Positions 39,360 to 41,438 of a DNA stretch of 41,438 nucleotides are shown here, in pieces. Position 1 is the first letter of the stretch, and each line of letters opens with the position of its first letter. Origin of the DNA: a virus. The notes beneath the pieces were generated by a model. That model saw nothing but the letters and a program-made list of their open reading frames with translations, did no database searches and was not told the DNA's origin. The DNA lies in IMG/VR virus record IMGVR_UViG_3300028590_000045, positions 1 through 41,438 of that record. One strand, written 5' to 3'. Position numbers and translations under genes: made by a program.

Positions 39360-40093
39360 AGGGCCATCACCTTGTTGTGGAATGTCAGCGCTTCGAGCGG
39401 GCAGTTCGCATCGCGCCCCTGCTTCCTGGCCGAGAAGGACCATGCCATGCTGTCGGCGCTGTAGAGCAGCGCCCGCACCCGCGGATCGCGCAGGGCGGTC
39501 AGCTTCACGCCGAAGCCGTGTAGCCGCAGATCGGGGCGCTCGGCTTTAATCGCCTCCAGCACTCGCACGATGAGCGAGGGATCACCTTGCCGCTTGCACA
39601 CCGAACCGACGCCCACCCACATGCCGGGCAGCAGTCGATCGCCATACTGGCGGATATGGTCAACGTATTCTTCAGGCTCGAAGCCCTGAAGCACGGGCAT
39701 GATTGGCACGGAGCCGTCACTGATGAGGCTCCACGCTAGAAGCAATTCGTCGTAGCGCTCGATCGTCATCCGCTGATGATCGGCCACGGCCAGGCCGGTG
39801 CGTTCAAGGATGAACGGCTCGCACATATAGTCTTGCGACACGACGATCAGCAGGCCGGGCACCTGCGCCCGCCAGCGTTCCGCCTCGACGGCGTATTCAC
39901 CCGGCGAATGCGGAAAGTCGCCGAAGCGCTGGATCGTCGTGAAGGCCGCGCTGTCCATCATCCATCCTCCCGCGGGAGGAATGAACGGGCCGCGCCGGCG
40001 ACGCAGCACCGTCGCGCTGATGCACGCCATCGGCAGGTGTCGAGCCGAGTGCGGATTGTGCATGCCGGTGAAGAAGCGAAGCTCTTCATCCAC
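39356..40093 (-). CDS. dpdA: DpdA-type guanine transglycosylase (7-deazaguanine insertion into DNA)
   Basis: 245 residues from the GTG at 40093 (AGGTGG upstream; an ATG at 40120 would add nine residues inside the QueD-like gene). It starts ELRFFTGMHNPHSARHL, as phage DpdA proteins do. GGWMMDSAAF (Asp 47) matches the DSGGF active-site Asp of tRNA-guanine transglycosylases, and SADSMAWSFSARKQGRD (Asp 214) matches the nucleophile region. The tRNA-enzyme zinc site is absent, as expected for DpdA. It would swap guanine in DNA for a 7-deazaguanine base, protecting against restriction. Confidence 0.85.
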   Translation of the reverse strand: MDEELRFFTGMHNPHSARHLPMACISATVLRRRRGPFIPPAGGWMMDSAAFTTIQRFGDFPHSPGEYAVEAERWRAQVPGLLIVVSQDYMCEPFILERTGLAVADHQRMTIERYDELLLAWSLISDGSVPIMPVLQGFEPEEYVDHIRQYGDRLLPGMWVGVGSVCKRQGDPSLIVRVLEAIKAERPDLRLHGFGVKLTALRDPRVRALLYSADSMAWSFSARKQGRDANCPLEALTFHNKVMAL

Positions 40094-40379
40094 GCCGCCA
40101 CCTAGCGAAGATGCGTTCACCGGGGCGGCTTACCTCGATCTCGTCGCATCCGTCGAGCTTGTGGCCGATCAATTCGGCAAGCTGCTCGCCGCTGCTCTCG
40201 TTCGCACCAAGGCCGCGATGATCGTAGAGCTTCAGCACCCGTGCAAGCTGCTCGTGCCGCTCCATCGCATCGGTGCCGTCCGCAGGCCACCATGCTCGAA
40301 CTTCGTAGGTGTGTCCGTGCCAACGGCGGCCGTCGTGATGCGCGCAGCAGAGGATGCCCGAAACGCCGGTATGGATCAT
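40086..40379 (-). CDS. Short QueD-like (6-carboxytetrahydropterin synthase family) protein
   Basis: 97 residues; ATG at 40379 overlaps the RuvC-like stop (ATGA). LCCAHHDGRRWHGHTYEV carries the three zinc His of QueD (His 14 or 15, 21, 23), YDH (53-54) matches the LDH motif and SGEQLAELI the T/S-x-E helix. Two catalytic residues of QueD appear missing: the Cys four residues before HGH, lost in a deletion, and the Glu of the K-E-T segment (here VSRP). QueD makes a precursor of preQ0. This protein, at 97 instead of about 120 residues, may do a changed reaction. The neighbour DpdA ties it to deazaguanine chemistry. Confidence 0.72.
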   Translation of the reverse strand: MIHTGVSGILCCAHHDGRRWHGHTYEVRAWWPADGTDAMERHEQLARVLKLYDHRGLGANESSGEQLAELIGHKLDGCDEIEVSRPGERIFARWRRG

Positions 40380-40978
40380 GATTGCCTCGCCTTGTTCGCC
40401 GACGCCCGGTCGCGCCGCTCGGCCGCGGCGGCCTCGCGGCTGCGCCGAGCCTCGTCGACGTCAGCCTGCTCTTCCGGTGCGCGCTTCGTGAAGACGCCCT
40501 TGATCCAGCGCTCGCCGTAGAGCGCGAGCAGAGCCGCTTCGGCGAGCCCGTCGTCCTTCGCCATGCCCCATAGGTGCTTGTGCGTCGGGATCATCTCGCT
40601 CGCCCGGTGGCGCGCCGCGTGCTTGTCCTTCGGCACCTTCAGGGCTTGCTTCCACACCGCAGGCGGTATCGCCTCCAGCGCCAACCCCGCGGCCAGGGCG
40701 GCCATGCGGACGGCTCCGTAGCCGTGGCCGAAGTTGAACGCCGCCGGAGCGGATTGCCCCGGCAGGCCGCCGACTGCTTCGATGAACAGGTGCGTCGCAC
40801 CCATCGCCGCAAAGGCTTGGAGGGTGGACAGCACCTCGCCCTCGTCGATCACCGTGCGCAGCTTCCGGCCGGCGATCTGCTTCTGCTGCACGGGCATGCG
40901 CACGACGTCGAGACAGCCGGAGCGCCAATCCCATAGCGCCAGCGCACCCGAGACGCCCGGATCACACGCGACGATCAT
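40376..40978 (-). CDS. RuvC-like Holliday junction resolvase
   Basis: 200 residues; ATG at 40978 overlaps the repeat-protein stop (ATGA). RNase H-fold acidic residues are in place: IVACDPGVSG (Asp 6), HLFIEAV (Glu 67) and KDDGLAEAALL (Asp 142/143). The C-terminal tail is charged and Arg/Ala-rich. It would cut branched DNA before packaging or during recombination. Confidence 0.85.
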   Translation of the reverse strand: MIVACDPGVSGALALWDWRSGCLDVVRMPVQQKQIAGRKLRTVIDEGEVLSTLQAFAAMGATHLFIEAVGGLPGQSAPAAFNFGHGYGAVRMAALAAGLALEAIPPAVWKQALKVPKDKHAARHRASEMIPTHKHLWGMAKDDGLAEAALLALYGERWIKGVFTKRAPEEQADVDEARRSREAAAAERRDRASANKARQS

Positions 40979-41438
40979 TTCGACGCGCTGCTCTCGGCGG
41001 CGAGTTCGGCGTCGATAATTTTAAAGAGGGTTTCGGCCAGGGTCTTATATGCGTTCGACCGCGCCGCCCACCGCGCCGCCGTCGCCGCCTCCGCCGTCGC
41101 CGCCGTCGCCGCCGTCGCCGCCGTCGCCGCCTCCGCCGTCGCCGCCGTCGCCGCCGCCTCCGCCGTCGCCGCCGTCGCCGCCTCCGCCGTCGCCGCCGCC
41201 TCCGCCGTCGCCGCCCACCGCGCCGTCGCCGCCTCCGCCGTCGCCGCCGCCTCCGCCGTCGCCGCCCACCGCGCCGCCGTCGCCGCCCACCGCGCCGCCG
41301 TCGCCGCCCACCGCGCCGTCGCCTCCGCCGCCTCCGCCTCCGCCGTCGCCGCCTCCGCCTCCGCCGTCGCCGCCTCCGCCGCCAAGATGCCGCGGCCCGT
41401 TTCGAGAGCGGTGATGACGCCGTTGCATGCATCGACGA
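40975..41438 (-). CDS. Ala-rich repeat phage protein, 3' part (gene crosses the contig ends)
   Basis: Continuation of the gene that starts at 539. The frame enters at the right end and stops with TGA at 40977-40975, overlapping the RuvC-like ATG. About 109 residues consist almost only of Ala, Thr, Glu, Arg and Trp, in hexapeptide (ATAEAA) and heptad (RWAATAA) units. A normal C-terminal helix follows (YKTLAETLFKIIDAELAAESSASK, about the last 24 residues). A long helical rod or coiled coil is likely. The +-strand Pro-rich and the other minus-strand Gly-rich readings of the same DNA are shadows. Confidence 0.75.
   Translation of the reverse strand, partial: VDACNGVITALETGRGILAAEAATAEAEAATAEAEAAEATARWAATAARWAATAARWAATAEAAATAEAATARWAATAEAAATAEAATAATAEAAATAATAEAATAATAATAATAEAATAARWAARSNAYKTLAETLFKIIDAELAAESSASK
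41058..41383. repeat. GC-rich minisatellite coding an Ala-rich rod
   Basis: Tandem, imperfect units built from GCC, TCC, GTC and CACCGC triplets; on the coding strand 18-base GGCGACGGCGGAGGCGGC and 21-base RWAATAA-coding units alternate. All length changes are multiples of three. The tract continues as bases 1-87 at the other end. It probably explains why assembly broke here, and copy number may vary between particles. Confidence 0.85.
41313..41438. repeat. Right copy of 126-bp terminal overlap
   Basis: Identical to bases 17-142. The unique part after the minisatellite (from about 41384) encodes residues of the same protein as the left end, in the same frame, which supports true circular continuity rather than a chance match between repeats. 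Confidence 0.9.

Noticed and set aside
41058-41383. Possible CRISPR array
   Set aside because: Units are short, contiguous, in frame and without spacers; this is a coding minisatellite.
41049-41428. Pro/Ser-rich (+) and Gly/Asp-rich (-) frames over the minisatellite, seemingly collagen-like or silk-like proteins
   Set aside because: Both are other-frame readings of the Ala-rich coding repeat. Only the Ala-rich frame joins ordered N- and C-terminal domains, has a ribosome site and couples to the RuvC-like gene.
1-41438. Lysogeny genes, tRNAs, reverse transcriptase (diversity-generating element), phage RNA polymerase
   Set aside because: I looked for these because of the BPP-1-like and T7-like head genes, but saw no integrase, repressor, RT or single-subunit RNA polymerase motifs and no cloverleaf I could support.

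Overview
This window looks like the complete genome of a lytic, T7-like short-tailed (podovirus-type) phage. The last 126 bases repeat bases 17-142 exactly, so the contig closes on itself to a circle of about 41.3 kb. One reading frame runs unbroken through the join. The DNA is GC-rich, many genes use GTG or TTG starts, and much of the coding is head-to-tail with ATGA/GTGA/TTGA overlaps. An alphaproteobacterial host (sphingomonad-like) is my guess from this and from general protein resemblance, not something the sequence proves. I see no phage RNA polymerase, integrase, repressor or tRNA gene, so transcription must use host polymerase.

Layout: transcription diverges from a non-coding region at about 3.05-3.44 kb. 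Rightward (+) genes from 3.4 to 28.2 kb are the particle and lysis genes: small terminase, two tiny membrane proteins, large terminase, portal, small head genes, scaffold, major capsid protein, decoration-like proteins, tail tube A and B, four internal core proteins, tail spike/fibre, then M15 endolysin, holin and a nested Rz/Rz1 spanin pair. One short minus-strand zinc-finger gene (27.16-27.69 kb) sits against the spanins.

Leftward (-) genes run from 3.05 kb to the left end, through the circular join, and on from 41.3 to 28.2 kb. They begin with small unknown and putative regulatory genes, then an Ala-rich repeat protein that spans the join. Next comes an operon of a RuvC-like resolvase, a QueD-like protein, a DpdA-type guanine transglycosylase, a PP-loop (PAPS-reductase-like) ATPase and an SNF2-type helicase. 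Next are an Ala/Pro-rich protein, a DUF2800 nuclease, a DUF2815 ssDNA-binding protein, family A DNA polymerase, a winged-helix-like protein and a PrimPol-helicase. Three free-standing HNH endonucleases sit between these replication genes.

The most interesting signals are: (1) a compact QueD-like/DpdA/PP-loop set, predicted to put a 7-deazaguanine into phage DNA without the rest of the precursor pathway and with an active-site-altered QueD; (2) short peptide motifs shared by unrelated proteins, PASLF (C-terminal in three) and DFAGV (in three replication proteins), which suggest a common docking partner; (3) a palindromic element, TAAC-NN-GTTA followed by TGC, lying 25-40 bases before the first gene of each of four gene blocks; and (4) unusual DNA structure inside the small terminase gene (TAGCAG repeats, a hairpin, G6TG6) that could be the packaging site.
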